Positions 9,082-20,390 of a stretch of DNA of 64,000 nucleotides are shown in pieces. This stretch comes from Bradyrhizobium sp. Rc3b. Its GTDB lineage: Bacteria; Pseudomonadota; Alphaproteobacteria; Rhizobiales; Xanthobacteraceae. The notes beneath the pieces were generated by a model. It saw only the letters and a list, made by a program, of their open reading frames with translations, had not been told where the DNA came from and made no database searches. Position 1 is the stretch's first letter. Each line of letters starts with the position of its first letter. Position numbers and translations under genes: made by a program. Where the stretch lies: NCBI RefSeq assembly GCF_900114915.1, contig NZ_FOUS01000003.1, positions 248,001 to 312,000 of the forward strand. Direction: 5' to 3'.

Positions 9082-9246
9082 TTACTTCAAGGAGCTGCTA
9101 ATCGAAGTGAACTTGTCGTTCAGGGTGACGCCCAGGCTGTTCACCACGGTGATGATCGCCAGAGCGATACCTGCGGCAATCAGGCCGTACTCGATCGCGG
9201 TTGCGCCGGACTCGTCCGACCAGAACTTTTGAACCATGCGCTTCAA
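9082..9246 (-). CDS. Flp family type IVb pilin
   Basis: Major pilin subunit of Flp/Tad pili, about 54 residues. It carries a short basic leader (KRMVQKFWSDE), the prepilin cleavage region ESGATAIEYGLIAAG with the invariant Glu and Tyr, and a hydrophobic helix ending in VNSLGVTLNDKFTSIS. The TTG at 9246 is chosen because a perfect GGAGG lies six bases upstream; the ATG at 9237 and a longer ATG frame from 9270 lack such a site. No tad/cpa assembly genes are in the window, so this is an orphan pilin copy or lies away from the assembly locus. A TTAACC in a 14 bp palindrome sits upstream at 9322-9335. Confidence 0.88.
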   Translation of the reverse strand: MKRMVQKFWSDESGATAIEYGLIAAGIALAIITVVNSLGVTLNDKFTSISSSLK

Positions 9247-9399
9247 AACTCGCCTCCGTTTCAATTCCAAGCTGTGTTGGTTGGTTTCGACATCCGCAAA
9301 GATACGGGGCGCAACCTACAGCCCGGTTAACCGGGAACCGCAACATATGCGGAAAAATGGCGATAAAAGCTCCAAAAATTGAACTCAACGGAACCCTGA

Positions 9400-10287
9400 A
9401 TGCAGCCTTCTCCCACCCATCGCGCCAGCTTTTCGATCGGCAGCGAGGCCGACGCCAGGCGCGTCGTCGACGTGCTCACCGAGGTGTTTTTCGACGGCGA
9501 TGCGGCGGTTGCCGCCTTCGAGCGGCCCGACGGACCATGGGACGTCACGCTCCATTTCGCCGAGGCGCCCGATCAGGCTTGGCTACGCGAACTCGTTGCA
9601 ACTTCAGCAGGAAATGCGATCGCCGCGACGCTTCTCTTCGATACGGTCGAGGCCAAGGACTGGGTCAAGGCCAGCCTGGAAGATCTCGTCCCGGTCCCGG
9701 CCGGGCGCTTCGTCGTACACGGCAGCCATGACCGCGACCGCGTGGCGCCGAACAAGCTCGCCATCGAGATCGAGGCGGCGCTCGCCTTCGGCACCGGCCA
9801 CCACGGCACCACCCGTGGCTGTTTACTGCTGCTTGACCATGTCCTTAAGAGTTCCCGTCCGAGGAACCTGCTCGACCTCGGCACCGGAACCGGCGTCCTC
9901 GGCATCGCGGCGGCGAAGGCGCTGCATCGCGCGGTGCTTGCCTCCGACATCGACCCGCCGTCGGTGCGGGTGGCGGCCGAGAACGCGGTGCTGAACGAGG
10001 TCGGCAACCAAGTGCGGGTCATCCGGGCCACCGGCTTCGCCGCGCCGGATTTCGAAAAGGCCGGTCCGTTCGACCTGGTGCTGGCCAACATCCTCGCCAA
10101 TCCGCTCAGGCAATTGGCGGGCCCGATGGCGCGGCATCTCGCGCCCGGCGCACGTGTCATCCTCTCCGGCCTGTTGACGCACCAGGCCCCCGCCGTGATC
10201 GCCGCGTACCGCGCGCGCGGCCTCGTGCCGTTGAAGCATCTGCGGATCGAGGGGTGGAGCAGCCTGTTGCTGCGGAAGGTGTCGTAG
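9400..10287 (+). CDS. prmA: ribosomal protein L11 methyltransferase PrmA
   Basis: Cytoplasmic SAM-dependent enzyme that trimethylates ribosomal protein L11. The 295-residue protein has the N-terminal substrate-recognition part, the AFGTGHHGTT motif (129-138), SAM motif I LLDLGTGTGVLGIAAAK (from 157), SDIDPPSVRVA, and LANILANPL in the catalytic site. Length matches the family. The gene is followed in Bradyrhizobium-like order by an aminopeptidase P gene. Its stop codon lies inside the left arm of a 17 bp inverted repeat that may end the transcript. Confidence 0.95.
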   Translation: MQPSPTHRASFSIGSEADARRVVDVLTEVFFDGDAAVAAFERPDGPWDVTLHFAEAPDQAWLRELVATSAGNAIAATLLFDTVEAKDWVKASLEDLVPVPAGRFVVHGSHDRDRVAPNKLAIEIEAALAFGTGHHGTTRGCLLLLDHVLKSSRPRNLLDLGTGTGVLGIAAAKALHRAVLASDIDPPSVRVAAENAVLNEVGNQVRVIRATGFAAPDFEKAGPFDLVLANILANPLRQLAGPMARHLAPGARVILSGLLTHQAPAVIAAYRARGLVPLKHLRIEGWSSLLLRKVS

Positions 10288-10399
10288 GGTGGGTTAGCCC
10301 TGCGATTGCGCAAAAGCACAATCGCTCGGCGTAACCCATCTCTTTTGTCACCGCGGGAAAAGACGTGGTGGGTTACGCCTTCGGCTAACCCACCCTACG
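10283..10399. repeat. nested inverted repeat at the end of prmA
   Basis: Outer arms CGTAGGGTGGGTTAGCC (10283-10299) and its exact complement (10383-10399) enclose a second pair, GGCGTAACCCA (10328) and TGGGTTACGCC (10369), and a small GCGATTG/CAATCGC pair. The TAG stop of prmA is inside the first arm. The GTAGGGTGGGTTAGC core recurs in many bacterial genomes; here it can act as a structured 3' end. Confidence 0.85.
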
Positions 10400-10410
10400 A
10401 AATCGCCGCG

Positions 10411-10590
10411 CTACTCCGCAGGCTTCTCGTCCCGCCGCATCGGAGGCTCGTCCTGCAAGCTACGCCTCGCGCGACGCTCGGCGATACGGTCGATCATCTG
10501 GCGCATGACGCCGCGCGGTTTCTTCGGTGCCGCCGCGGTTGGGGCGCGACGCACCGGCGGCGTAATCTTCTCAAACGTGAACGCTGGCAT
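10411..10590 (-). CDS. small basic hypothetical protein (59 aa)
   Basis: A 59-residue frame missed by length cut-offs. It starts MPAFTFEKITPPVRRAPTAA, is rich in Arg, Lys and Pro, and ends EPPMRRDEKPAE. ATG at 10590 has GAGGGG about seven bases upstream. The middle (GVMRQMIDRIAERRARRSLQ) could form an amphipathic basic helix. Codon use has the strong third-position GC of neighbouring genes. It is antisense to no known gene and sits between the prmA-end repeat and the aminopeptidase promoter. Function unknown. Confidence 0.6.
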   Translation of the reverse strand: MPAFTFEKITPPVRRAPTAAAPKKPRGVMRQMIDRIAERRARRSLQDEPPMRRDEKPAE

Positions 10591-10776
10591 CGTGTGTCCC
10601 CTCGCCGTTGAGATGAACCACCTGCTCGAATTTCCCTGTCATCCGGACGAAGCGCAACTGCCGCATCCTTTACTCCACTCAATTCGAATGGAACCATTCA
10701 AGCACAGTCCATGCCAGATGCGACGCGAATGCGTCCAGATTGCGGACTCGTCCCCATGATCCTAAAGTGATCCACC

Positions 10777-12606
10777 ATGTTCGAAGCACACTTCCAGACA
10801 TTCGAGGAGCCGGAGGCCGGCGTCGCATTGACGGCGCGGCTCGCCGCCCTTCGCGAAGAACTCGCCCGCCGCAAGCTGACCGGCTTCGTGATCCCGCGCG
10901 CCGATCAGCAGCAGAACGAATATGTGCCGCCGTCCGAAGAGCGGCTGGCCTGGCTGACCGGCTTCACGGGCTCGGCGGGACTCGCGGTGGTGCTGACCCA
11001 GGAGGCCGCATTGTTCGTCGACGGCCGCTACACGCTTCAGGCCGCCAAGCAGGTCGACGCGAAGGCCTGGGCCGTGGAATCGCTGATCGATCCGCCGCCG
11101 GAGAGCTGGGTGTCCGCGCATCTGAAGGCCGGTGACCGCCTCGGATTTGATCCGTGGCTGCACACTTTTGCGGCAGCCGAGCGCCTGTCCGCCGCCTGCG
11201 CCAAGGCCGGCGCCGAGCTGGTCGCCGTCGACAGCAATCCAATCGACGCGGTCTGGCAGGACCGCCCGCAGCCGCCGATCGCCCCCGTCGCCGTGCACAG
11301 TCTGCAGAATGCCGGCGTCACTGAAGCCGAGAAGCTGACGCAGATCAGAGCCGAGATCGTCAAGCTCGGCGCCGACGCGCTGGTGCTGTCCGACAGCCAC
11401 GCGGTGGCCTGGACCTTCAACATCCGCGGCGCCGACGTCGCGCACACGCCGCTACCGCTGTCCTATGCGCTGGTGCCGAAGGACGGTCGTCCCACCATCT
11501 TCATCGACCATCGAAAACTCTCCAACCTCACGCGCGACCATCTCGAGCAGTCCGCCGACGTGCGCGAGCCCGATGCGATGGCGCCGACGCTGATGGCGCT
11601 TGCCAAAAGCGGCGCTGCGATCGCGCTCGACGGTGCCACAGCGGCCGATGCGCTCAGCCGCCTGATCGCGGGCGCCGGCGGCAAGCCGGTGCGCGGCAGC
11701 GATCCGATTGCGCTGCTCAAGGCTGTCAAGAACGCGACCGAGATCAAGGGCACGAAGACGGCCCATGTGCGCGACGCCGTGGCGCTGGCACGCTTCCTCG
11801 CTTTCATTGATCGCGAGGCCGCAAGCGGCAAGCTGACCGAGATCGATGCAGTCGAGGCGCTGGAGACGTTCCGCCGCGACACCGGCGCGCTGAAGGACGT
11901 ATCGTTTCCGACCATCTCGGGCACCGGCCCGAACGGCGCCATCGTGCACTACCGCGTCACCCGCAAGAGCAACCGGCGGATCGCGCCGGGCGACCTCTTG
12001 CTGATCGATTCCGGCGCGCAGTACGAAGACGGCACCACGGACGTCACGCGCACCATGGCCGTGGGCGAGCCGACCGACGAAATGCGCGACCGTTTCACCC
12101 GCGTGCTGCGCGGCCACATCGCGATCGCGCGCGCCGTCTTTCCGGACGGCACCACGGGCGCGCAACTCGACACGCTGGCGCGGCAATATCTCTGGGCCGC
12201 CGGCGTCGATTTCGAGCACGGCACCGGTCACGGCGTCGGCAGCTATCTCTCGGTGCATGAAGGGCCGGCGCGGATCTCGAAGCTCGGCACCACGCCGCTG
12301 AAGCGCGGCATGATCCTCTCCAACGAGCCCGGCTACTACAAGACCGACGGTTTCGGCATCCGCATCGAGAACCTGGAGCTGGTGGTGGCCGCCGACATCA
12401 AGGGCGCCGAGAAGCCGATGAACGCGTTCGAGACGCTGACGCTGGCGCCGATCGACCGCCGCCTCATCGATGTCGCGATGCTGAGCCGCGACGAGCTCGG
12501 CTGGCTCAACGCCTACCACGCGCGTGTAAGGGCCGAGGTACGGCCCGCGCTGGACGAGGCGACACAGACCTGGCTCGATCAGGCGACGGCAGAGCTGAAG
12601 GCGTAG
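10777..12606 (+). CDS. aminopeptidase P family protein (Xaa-Pro aminopeptidase)
   Basis: Metallopeptidase that removes an N-terminal residue before proline. The 609 residues have two N-terminal creatinase-like domains (about 15-300) and a C-terminal M24B pita-bread catalytic domain. Metal ligands are visible in LLIDSGAQYEDGTTDVTRT (two Asp), HGTGHGVGSYLSVHEGP (His), ILSNEPGYY (Glu) and GIRIENLE (Glu). Length fits the long three-domain XPNPEP-type subfamily and not the 440-residue E. coli PepP. Cytoplasmic, no signal peptide. ATG at 10777 gives the full N-terminal domain. Confidence 0.92.
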   Translation: MFEAHFQTFEEPEAGVALTARLAALREELARRKLTGFVIPRADQQQNEYVPPSEERLAWLTGFTGSAGLAVVLTQEAALFVDGRYTLQAAKQVDAKAWAVESLIDPPPESWVSAHLKAGDRLGFDPWLHTFAAAERLSAACAKAGAELVAVDSNPIDAVWQDRPQPPIAPVAVHSLQNAGVTEAEKLTQIRAEIVKLGADALVLSDSHAVAWTFNIRGADVAHTPLPLSYALVPKDGRPTIFIDHRKLSNLTRDHLEQSADVREPDAMAPTLMALAKSGAAIALDGATAADALSRLIAGAGGKPVRGSDPIALLKAVKNATEIKGTKTAHVRDAVALARFLAFIDREAASGKLTEIDAVEALETFRRDTGALKDVSFPTISGTGPNGAIVHYRVTRKSNRRIAPGDLLLIDSGAQYEDGTTDVTRTMAVGEPTDEMRDRFTRVLRGHIAIARAVFPDGTTGAQLDTLARQYLWAAGVDFEHGTGHGVGSYLSVHEGPARISKLGTTPLKRGMILSNEPGYYKTDGFGIRIENLELVVAADIKGAEKPMNAFETLTLAPIDRRLIDVAMLSRDELGWLNAYHARVRAEVRPALDEATQTWLDQATAELKA

Positions 12607-12795
12607 GGTTACCCTGCCGCAGCGCGCATGGCGCTACGCCGTTTGCGCAACGCTGTTTTCCCGACACGGAGGCTAAAGCGAATATCGCGCCTCCAGCATA
12701 ACCATCCCGGAATCCGTATAGCCGCATTCCGAAACGCCGATATCCGTCTTGTGCGAGCGCGCTACAGTCGATTCGAACTCGAAAGACGGACACCA

Positions 12796-14070
12796 ATGCA
12801 CGGCATGATCAGCAAGCCGCCGGGAGCGGCGGCCAACCTCGCGACATCGCGCCTGGTGCTGCTGTTGCTGGTCGTGATGACCGGGATCGCGCCGATCTCT
12901 CTTTATATCCTGGTTCCGGCACTGCCGGTGCTGGCGACGAATTTCGGCAGCGACATCTCGATCGCGCAGATGACGGTGTCGCTCTACATGGTCGGCATCG
13001 CGCTGTCGCAGCTCATCATGGGACCGCTGTCCGACCGGTTCGGACGACGCCCTGTGCTGCTCGGAGGGCTGGCGCTGATGGTCGTGGCAAGCGTCGCGTG
13101 CATCTTCGCCGAGACCTTGCCGCAATTGATTGCCGCGCGCTTTTTCCAGGCGCTCGGCGGCGCCTCCGGCATGGTGATCAGCCGCGCCATCATCCGCGAC
13201 ATCTACGAGCGCGACCGCGTCGCCTCGATGATCAGCCTCGTGGTCGCCGCGCTGATGATCGGGCAGATGGTTTCGCCGCTCACCGGCGGCCTGATCGAGA
13301 CCGCGTTCGGCTGGCGCGCGATCTTCTACGCCATCACCATCGCCGCGATCATTGTCGCCGCCGGCATCGCGGTGGCGCTGCCCGAAACGCGGCGCAGCCG
13401 CGCCGCCGGCAGCGGCTTCCGCGGCGACGTCGGCATCTTGATCCGCAACCGCGCTTTCGTCGGCTATGTGATGTGCCAGGTGCTGGCCTCGCAGATCATC
13501 TTCACCTTCGCGGGCGGCGGCCCCTACATCGTGGTGACGCAGATGGGCCGCAGCAGCGCCGAATACGGCGCCTGGTTCGCGACCTCGGGCTTTGCATTTC
13601 TCGTCGGCAACCTGCTCTGCGTGCGCTTTGCGCCGCGGCATTCGCTGGAAAAGCTGATCTGGTTCGGGCTCGCCCTTCAGCTCGCCGGCAGCCTTGCGAA
13701 CCTGCTCTGGAGTTTGATCGGCTGGAACGAGGCGCCGGCCTGGCTGTTCGGCACGCAGATGATCGTGATGGCCGGCAATGCCTTCGTGATGGCGAATTCG
13801 GCCGCCGGCGCCATCAGCATCCGCCCCGAGGCCGCCGGCACCGCCTCCGGCACGATGGGCTTCCTCCAACAGGGCATCGGCGCGCTGATGTCGCAATTCG
13901 GCGCCTATCTCGGCGGCCACTCCGCAACGACGCTGCCACTCACCGCCGCAGTCCTCGCGATCTCGCTGCTCTGCGCCTGCGTGATGATCTTCGTCGTGCC
14001 CCGCCGCGAGATGACGGTGAGCGAGACGCTGATCAAGCAGGCGGAAGAGGAAGAGAGTGGGATAATGTGA
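12796..14070 (+). CDS. MFS drug exporter, Bcr/CflA family
   Basis: Proton-driven multidrug exporter of 424 residues in the inner membrane with twelve predicted helices. The first helix ends APISLYILVPALP, the loop 2-3 motif GPLSDRFGRRPVLL is the major facilitator signature, and RFFQALGGASGMVISRAIIRD is the helix 5 region typical of Bcr/CflA proteins. The frame is open from 12628, but the ATG at 12796 begins just before the first helix and has AAAGACGGA upstream. Monocistronic. The substrate cannot be inferred; drug resistance is the family role. Confidence 0.88.
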   Translation: MHGMISKPPGAAANLATSRLVLLLLVVMTGIAPISLYILVPALPVLATNFGSDISIAQMTVSLYMVGIALSQLIMGPLSDRFGRRPVLLGGLALMVVASVACIFAETLPQLIAARFFQALGGASGMVISRAIIRDIYERDRVASMISLVVAALMIGQMVSPLTGGLIETAFGWRAIFYAITIAAIIVAAGIAVALPETRRSRAAGSGFRGDVGILIRNRAFVGYVMCQVLASQIIFTFAGGGPYIVVTQMGRSSAEYGAWFATSGFAFLVGNLLCVRFAPRHSLEKLIWFGLALQLAGSLANLLWSLIGWNEAPAWLFGTQMIVMAGNAFVMANSAAGAISIRPEAAGTASGTMGFLQQGIGALMSQFGAYLGGHSATTLPLTAAVLAISLLCACVMIFVVPRREMTVSETLIKQAEEEESGIM

Positions 14071-14090
14071 GGGAGGCTATGCGCGTTACC

Positions 14091-14247
14091 CTTCCCCTCT
14101 CCCCTTGTTGTGGGAGAGGGTGGCTCGCCGCGGAGCGGCGAGACGGTGAGGGGTCTCTCTCCACGCAGATCACTCTCAGTCGAGTTTGTGGATACGACCC
14201 CTCATCCGGCGCTTCGCGCCACCTTCTCCCACAAGGGGAGAAGGAAG
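14091..14247. repeat. intergenic palindromic repeat, family C
   Basis: Begins CTTCCCCTCTCCCCTTG and ends CAAGGGGAGAAGGAAG, with internal matched CGGTGAGGGGT and ACCCCTCATCCGG segments. Same family as 27380-27482 and 58462-58626. It separates the convergent exporter and ligA genes. Confidence 0.85.
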
Positions 14248-14252
14248 AAACC

Positions 14253-16601
<2,349 letters not shown>

Positions 16602-16603
16602 AA

Positions 16604-18277
16604 TCAAGCCGTCGCCGCCTTCAGCAGCCTCTCCGCCGCCGCCCTCGCCTCGGCCGTAATCTCTGCCCCCGCCAGCATGCGCGCGATCTCCTCGCGGCGG
16701 TGGTCGGCGGCCAGCGCATTGACGCGGGTGGCGACGCGCTTGCCCTTGTCGAGGGCATCCTTGGAGATCAGCAGGTGCTGGTCGGCGCGGGCGGCGACCT
16801 GTGGGGCGTGGGTCACGGCCATCACCTGCACCTTGCCGGCAAGCCGCGCCAGGCGCCCGCCGATAGCGTCGGCGACCGCACCGCCCACGCCGGTGTCGAT
16901 CTCGTCGAACACCAGCGTCGGCGCCGAGCCGCGGTCGGACAGCACGACCTTGAGCGCCAGCAGGAAGCGCGACAGCTCGCCGCCGGAGGCGACCTTCATC
17001 ATCGGTCCTGCCTTGGTGCCCGGATTGGTCTGCACCCAGAACTCGACGCGGTCGAAGCCTTGCGGGCCTGGAGCTGCCTCATCGGTCGCGACCTGCGTCA
17101 TGAACCTGGCGCGTTCGAGCTTGAGCGGCGCCAGCTCGGCGTTGACCGCCTTGTTGAGCTTCTCAGCCGATTTCTGCCGCACCAGCGACAGCTTCTTGGC
17201 GGCGGCGGCATAGCGGCTATCTGCCTCGATCGCGGCCTGCTCCAGCTTTTTCAGCCGCGAGGCGCCGGCATCGATCAGCACGACGTCGGCGGCGTATTTG
17301 GCGGCCAGCGCGGCCAGCCCGTCGACCGGCGTCGAATATTTGCGCGAGGCGGCCCTCAGCGCGAACAGGCGCTCCTCGATGCGTTCGAGCTCGGCCGGAT
17401 CGAAATCGGTCGCGGCGAGTGCCGCCTGCAGATGCTGGTCGGCCTCTTCCAGCGCGTTGATCGCCATGTCGATCGCCTTCACGGCCGGCTCGACCAGTGC
17501 GGGCGAATTGACGCCGCGGCGTTCCAGCCGGCGTACCGCCGCCGAGAGCGTCGAAACCGGCGAATGGTGCCCACCGACAGCCTCCTGCGCCTCGCGCAAA
17601 TCGGAGGCGATCTTCTCACCCTGCATCATGGTGGTGCGGCGGTTGGCGAGCGAGGTTTCCTCGCCGTCCTTGGGCGCGAGCTGCTTCAGCTCGGCGGAGG
17701 CGTGGCGCAGATAGTCGGCCTCCCGCGCGGCGCGCTCCATGGCGGAGCGATGCTCCTCCAGCGCGGTGTTGGCGGTGCGGCGTGCGTCCCAGAGCGTTTC
17801 GACCGCGGCGACGTCCCTCTCCAGGCCGGCGAACGCGTCGAGCAGGCGGCGGTGGGTCGCGGCATCGACCAGCGCACGCTCGTCATGCTGGCCGTGGATC
17901 TCCACCAGGGCGGCGCCGACCGCCTTCAGCGTCTGCACGCTGATCGACTGGTCGTTGATGAAGGCCCGGGTGCGGCCGTCGGCGAGCTGCACGCGGCGGA
18001 GAATCATCTCGCCGGTGTCCTCGAGGCCGTTCTCGGCGAGGATTTTCGTCGCGGGGTGATTCTTGGGGACATCGAACACGGCGGTCACCTGCCCCTGCTC
18101 CACGCCGTGGCGCACGAGGCCCGCGTCGCCGCGGCCGCCGAGTGCCAGCGCAAAGGCATCGAGCAGGATGGATTTGCCCGCACCAGTCTCGCCGGTCAAA
18201 ACCGCAAGGCCGGTGGCGAATTCGATATCGAGCCGTTCGATCAGGACGATGTCACGGATCGACAGACGCGCCAGCAT
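16604..18277 (-). CDS. recN: DNA repair protein RecN
   Basis: SMC-like ATPase acting early in double-strand break repair. The 557-residue protein has the Walker A loop VLTGETGAGKSILLDAF (near 27-43), a long helical coiled-coil middle (about 150-370), and the C-terminal ATPase half with SGGELSRFLLALK, LVFDEIDTGVGGAVADAIG and VMAVTHAPQVAA. ATG at 18277 matches the conserved RecN N terminus (LARLSIRDIVLIERLDIEF). It lies 13 bases after bamD, so the two are probably cotranscribed, with a family A repeat downstream. Confidence 0.95.
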   Translation of the reverse strand: MLARLSIRDIVLIERLDIEFATGLAVLTGETGAGKSILLDAFALALGGRGDAGLVRHGVEQGQVTAVFDVPKNHPATKILAENGLEDTGEMILRRVQLADGRTRAFINDQSISVQTLKAVGAALVEIHGQHDERALVDAATHRRLLDAFAGLERDVAAVETLWDARRTANTALEEHRSAMERAAREADYLRHASAELKQLAPKDGEETSLANRRTTMMQGEKIASDLREAQEAVGGHHSPVSTLSAAVRRLERRGVNSPALVEPAVKAIDMAINALEEADQHLQAALAATDFDPAELERIEERLFALRAASRKYSTPVDGLAALAAKYAADVVLIDAGASRLKKLEQAAIEADSRYAAAAKKLSLVRQKSAEKLNKAVNAELAPLKLERARFMTQVATDEAAPGPQGFDRVEFWVQTNPGTKAGPMMKVASGGELSRFLLALKVVLSDRGSAPTLVFDEIDTGVGGAVADAIGGRLARLAGKVQVMAVTHAPQVAARADQHLLISKDALDKGKRVATRVNALAADHRREEIARMLAGAEITAEARAAAERLLKAATA

Positions 18278-18290
18278 GGAACCAAATTTC

Positions 18291-19181
18291 CTAGCCGAGA
18301 CCCATCTTCTTGAAAGTCCGGCTGATCCAGGACCCCTGATTCTCGCTCGGTTCGAGACCGCCGGATTTTACAAGATTATAGGCGTCCTTGTACCAGCGGC
18401 TGTCAGGAAAATTGTGCCCAAGCACGGCTGCCGCGGTCTGCGCCTCGCCGACAATGCCGATCGCCATATAGGCCTCGGTCAGCCGGAACAGCGCTTCCTC
18501 GACATGGCGGGTGGTCTGGTACTGCGTGACGACGGTCTTGTAGCGGTTGATCGCAGCCGTGTAGTCGCGCTTCTGCGCGTAATAGCGGCCGACATTCATT
18601 TCCTTGCCGGCAAGCTGGTCGCGCGCACCCTCGATCTTGGCCTTGGCGGATGTCGCGTATTCCGAGTTCGGATATTTGCGCACCACCTCTTCAAGGGCGG
18701 CGATCGCCTTCTCGGTGCGGGCCTGATCGCGGCTGGTGTCCGGGATCTGGTCGTAATGGGAGGCGGCGATCAAATATTGCGCATAGGCCGCATCCGGGCT
18801 GCCGGGATGCAGCGTGACGTAGCGGGTGGCAGCGCCGATGCAGCCGTCGAAGTCGCCGCCCTGGTAGGACGCATAGGCCGACATCAGAAGCGATTTACGG
18901 GCCCAGTCGGAATAAGGATGCTGGCGGTCGACCTCTTCGAACTTCTTGTTCGCCGCCTTCATGTCCTTCTTCTCGTTCATGAGGTACAGGCCCTCATTGT
19001 AGATCTTGTCGGCGGGCTCCTCGACGAAGGTGTCGTCCTTGGCGGTGAACTTGTCCCAGAGCGAGCCGGTGCCGCAGCCGGCCAGCGGCAGCGCGAGCAT
19101 CATGAAGGTGACGGCCTGAAGCAGCCCGCGGGCTCGCGACGAGACCGAGAAATATCCGCGCGTCGTACGCTGTGCCGACAT
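18291..19181 (-). CDS. bamD: outer membrane assembly lipoprotein BamD
   Basis: Essential lipoprotein of the BAM complex that inserts beta-barrel proteins into the outer membrane. A signal sequence ends in the lipobox LPLAGC; five TPR-like units follow (about residues 60-260), with typical PDAAYAQYLIAASHYDQI and RDQARTEKAIAALEEVVRKYP. The frame is open from 19277, but ATG at 19181 gives a short signal and 296 residues, close to the family. Gene order lpxC, bamD, recN, ligA is usual in this group. TTAACC lies upstream at 19302. Confidence 0.93.
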   Translation of the reverse strand: MSAQRTTRGYFSVSSRARGLLQAVTFMMLALPLAGCGTGSLWDKFTAKDDTFVEEPADKIYNEGLYLMNEKKDMKAANKKFEEVDRQHPYSDWARKSLLMSAYASYQGGDFDGCIGAATRYVTLHPGSPDAAYAQYLIAASHYDQIPDTSRDQARTEKAIAALEEVVRKYPNSEYATSAKAKIEGARDQLAGKEMNVGRYYAQKRDYTAAINRYKTVVTQYQTTRHVEEALFRLTEAYMAIGIVGEAQTAAAVLGHNFPDSRWYKDAYNLVKSGGLEPSENQGSWISRTFKKMGLG

Positions 19182-19427
19182 GAGTTTAAGCCCTGACGCC
19201 CTGTGATGCGGTGCCGCCAGCCCATGAACCCCGTCATGGGCGCGAAATGTAACCGTGGTGCCTTGCCATGCGACCACGCCGATGTATCCGAAAAGCGATC
19301 TTTAACCAACCGGATAGGCAGGCATTTCGCCCGGATTAAGGCGAACGTGCCGCAATCCTAGCCGATCGTGGTTACCAGGAGTTTCCCGGGGTAAGCCGCT
19401 GCCTGAGGCAGGCGGCAACAGCTCTGT

Positions 19428-20390
19428 TCAGGACACGTCCGGCCCATAGGCCGCAGCGATCCGGCCGCCGACGATACCGCGACCGACCTCGCCCACGGGG
19501 CGCGTGGTGCGGCGGGCTGCCTCGCCCTCGACCACCCGCCAGGCGGTACGGTCGGCGAGCAGCGCGGTCAGCACAGCGTGGTTGAGCTTGTGGCCGCCAC
19601 GCACCGAGCGGTAGGCGCCAAGCAGCGGCAGGCCGGCCAGGGAGAGGTCGCCGATCACGTCCAGCACCTTGTGGCGGGCGCATTCATCGGCGTAGCGCAG
19701 GCCCTCGGTGTTGAGCAGCCGCTCGTCGTCGAACACGACGGTGTTGTCGAAGGAGGCGCCGAGGGCATAGCCCGCGCTCCAGAGCCGCGCAACGTCGCTC
19801 ATCAGACCGAAGGTCCGGGCCCGGCCGACTTCGCGGCGGAAACGCTCCGGGTTGAGATCGAAGGCGTAGCTCTGCTGGCCGATGACGGGATTGGTGAAAT
19901 CGATCTCGACCTCGACGCAGAACCCGTTGGCATAGGGCCTGATCTCGCCGAAGGAGTCGCCGATCTTGACTGAGATCGGCTTCAAAACCTGGATGAAGCG
20001 GCGCTGCGCCGGCTGGGTAACGATGCCGGCCTGGTCGATCGCCGCAATGAAAGCCGCCGCGCTGCCGTCCATGATCGGCACTTCGGGACCGTCGATCTCG
20101 ATGGTGGCGTTGTCGACACCCATACCCCGCAGTGCAGCAAGCACGTGCTCGGCGGTGGACACCAGCGGACCGTTGCGATCGCCGAGGACGGTGGCGAAGT
20201 CGGTCGCGATCACCTGCTCGGCGGTCGCCTGAACTTCGCGGTCACTTCCCTCGAGGCCGGTGCGGACAAAAATAAAACCCGCGTCGACAGGCGCAGGCCC
20301 AAGGGTGAGAGTGACGGGAAGACCGGAGTGAACGCCTACGCCTGCCACGGAGGCTTGCGCACGAAGCGTTGTTTGCCGGCTAAATTTCAT
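19428..20390 (-). CDS. lpxC: UDP-3-O-acyl-N-acetylglucosamine deacetylase LpxC
   Basis: Zinc amidase that removes acetate from UDP-3-O-acyl-GlcNAc, the committed step of lipid A synthesis. The 320-residue protein starts with KFSRQTTLRAQASVAGVGVHSG. It carries the first zinc His in LVSTAEHVLAALRGMGVDN, the second His and Asp in HKVLDVIGDLSLAG, and the catalytic-site PIMDGSAAAFI. A C-terminal GHKLNH contributes the general acid region. Cytoplasmic. It follows ftsZ in the block but has its own 363-base upstream gap, so an independent promoter is likely. Confidence 0.96.
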   Translation of the reverse strand: MKFSRQTTLRAQASVAGVGVHSGLPVTLTLGPAPVDAGFIFVRTGLEGSDREVQATAEQVIATDFATVLGDRNGPLVSTAEHVLAALRGMGVDNATIEIDGPEVPIMDGSAAAFIAAIDQAGIVTQPAQRRFIQVLKPISVKIGDSFGEIRPYANGFCVEVEIDFTNPVIGQQSYAFDLNPERFRREVGRARTFGLMSDVARLWSAGYALGASFDNTVVFDDERLLNTEGLRYADECARHKVLDVIGDLSLAGLPLLGAYRSVRGGHKLNHAVLTALLADRTAWRVVEGEAARRTTRPVGEVGRGIVGGRIAAAYGPDVS

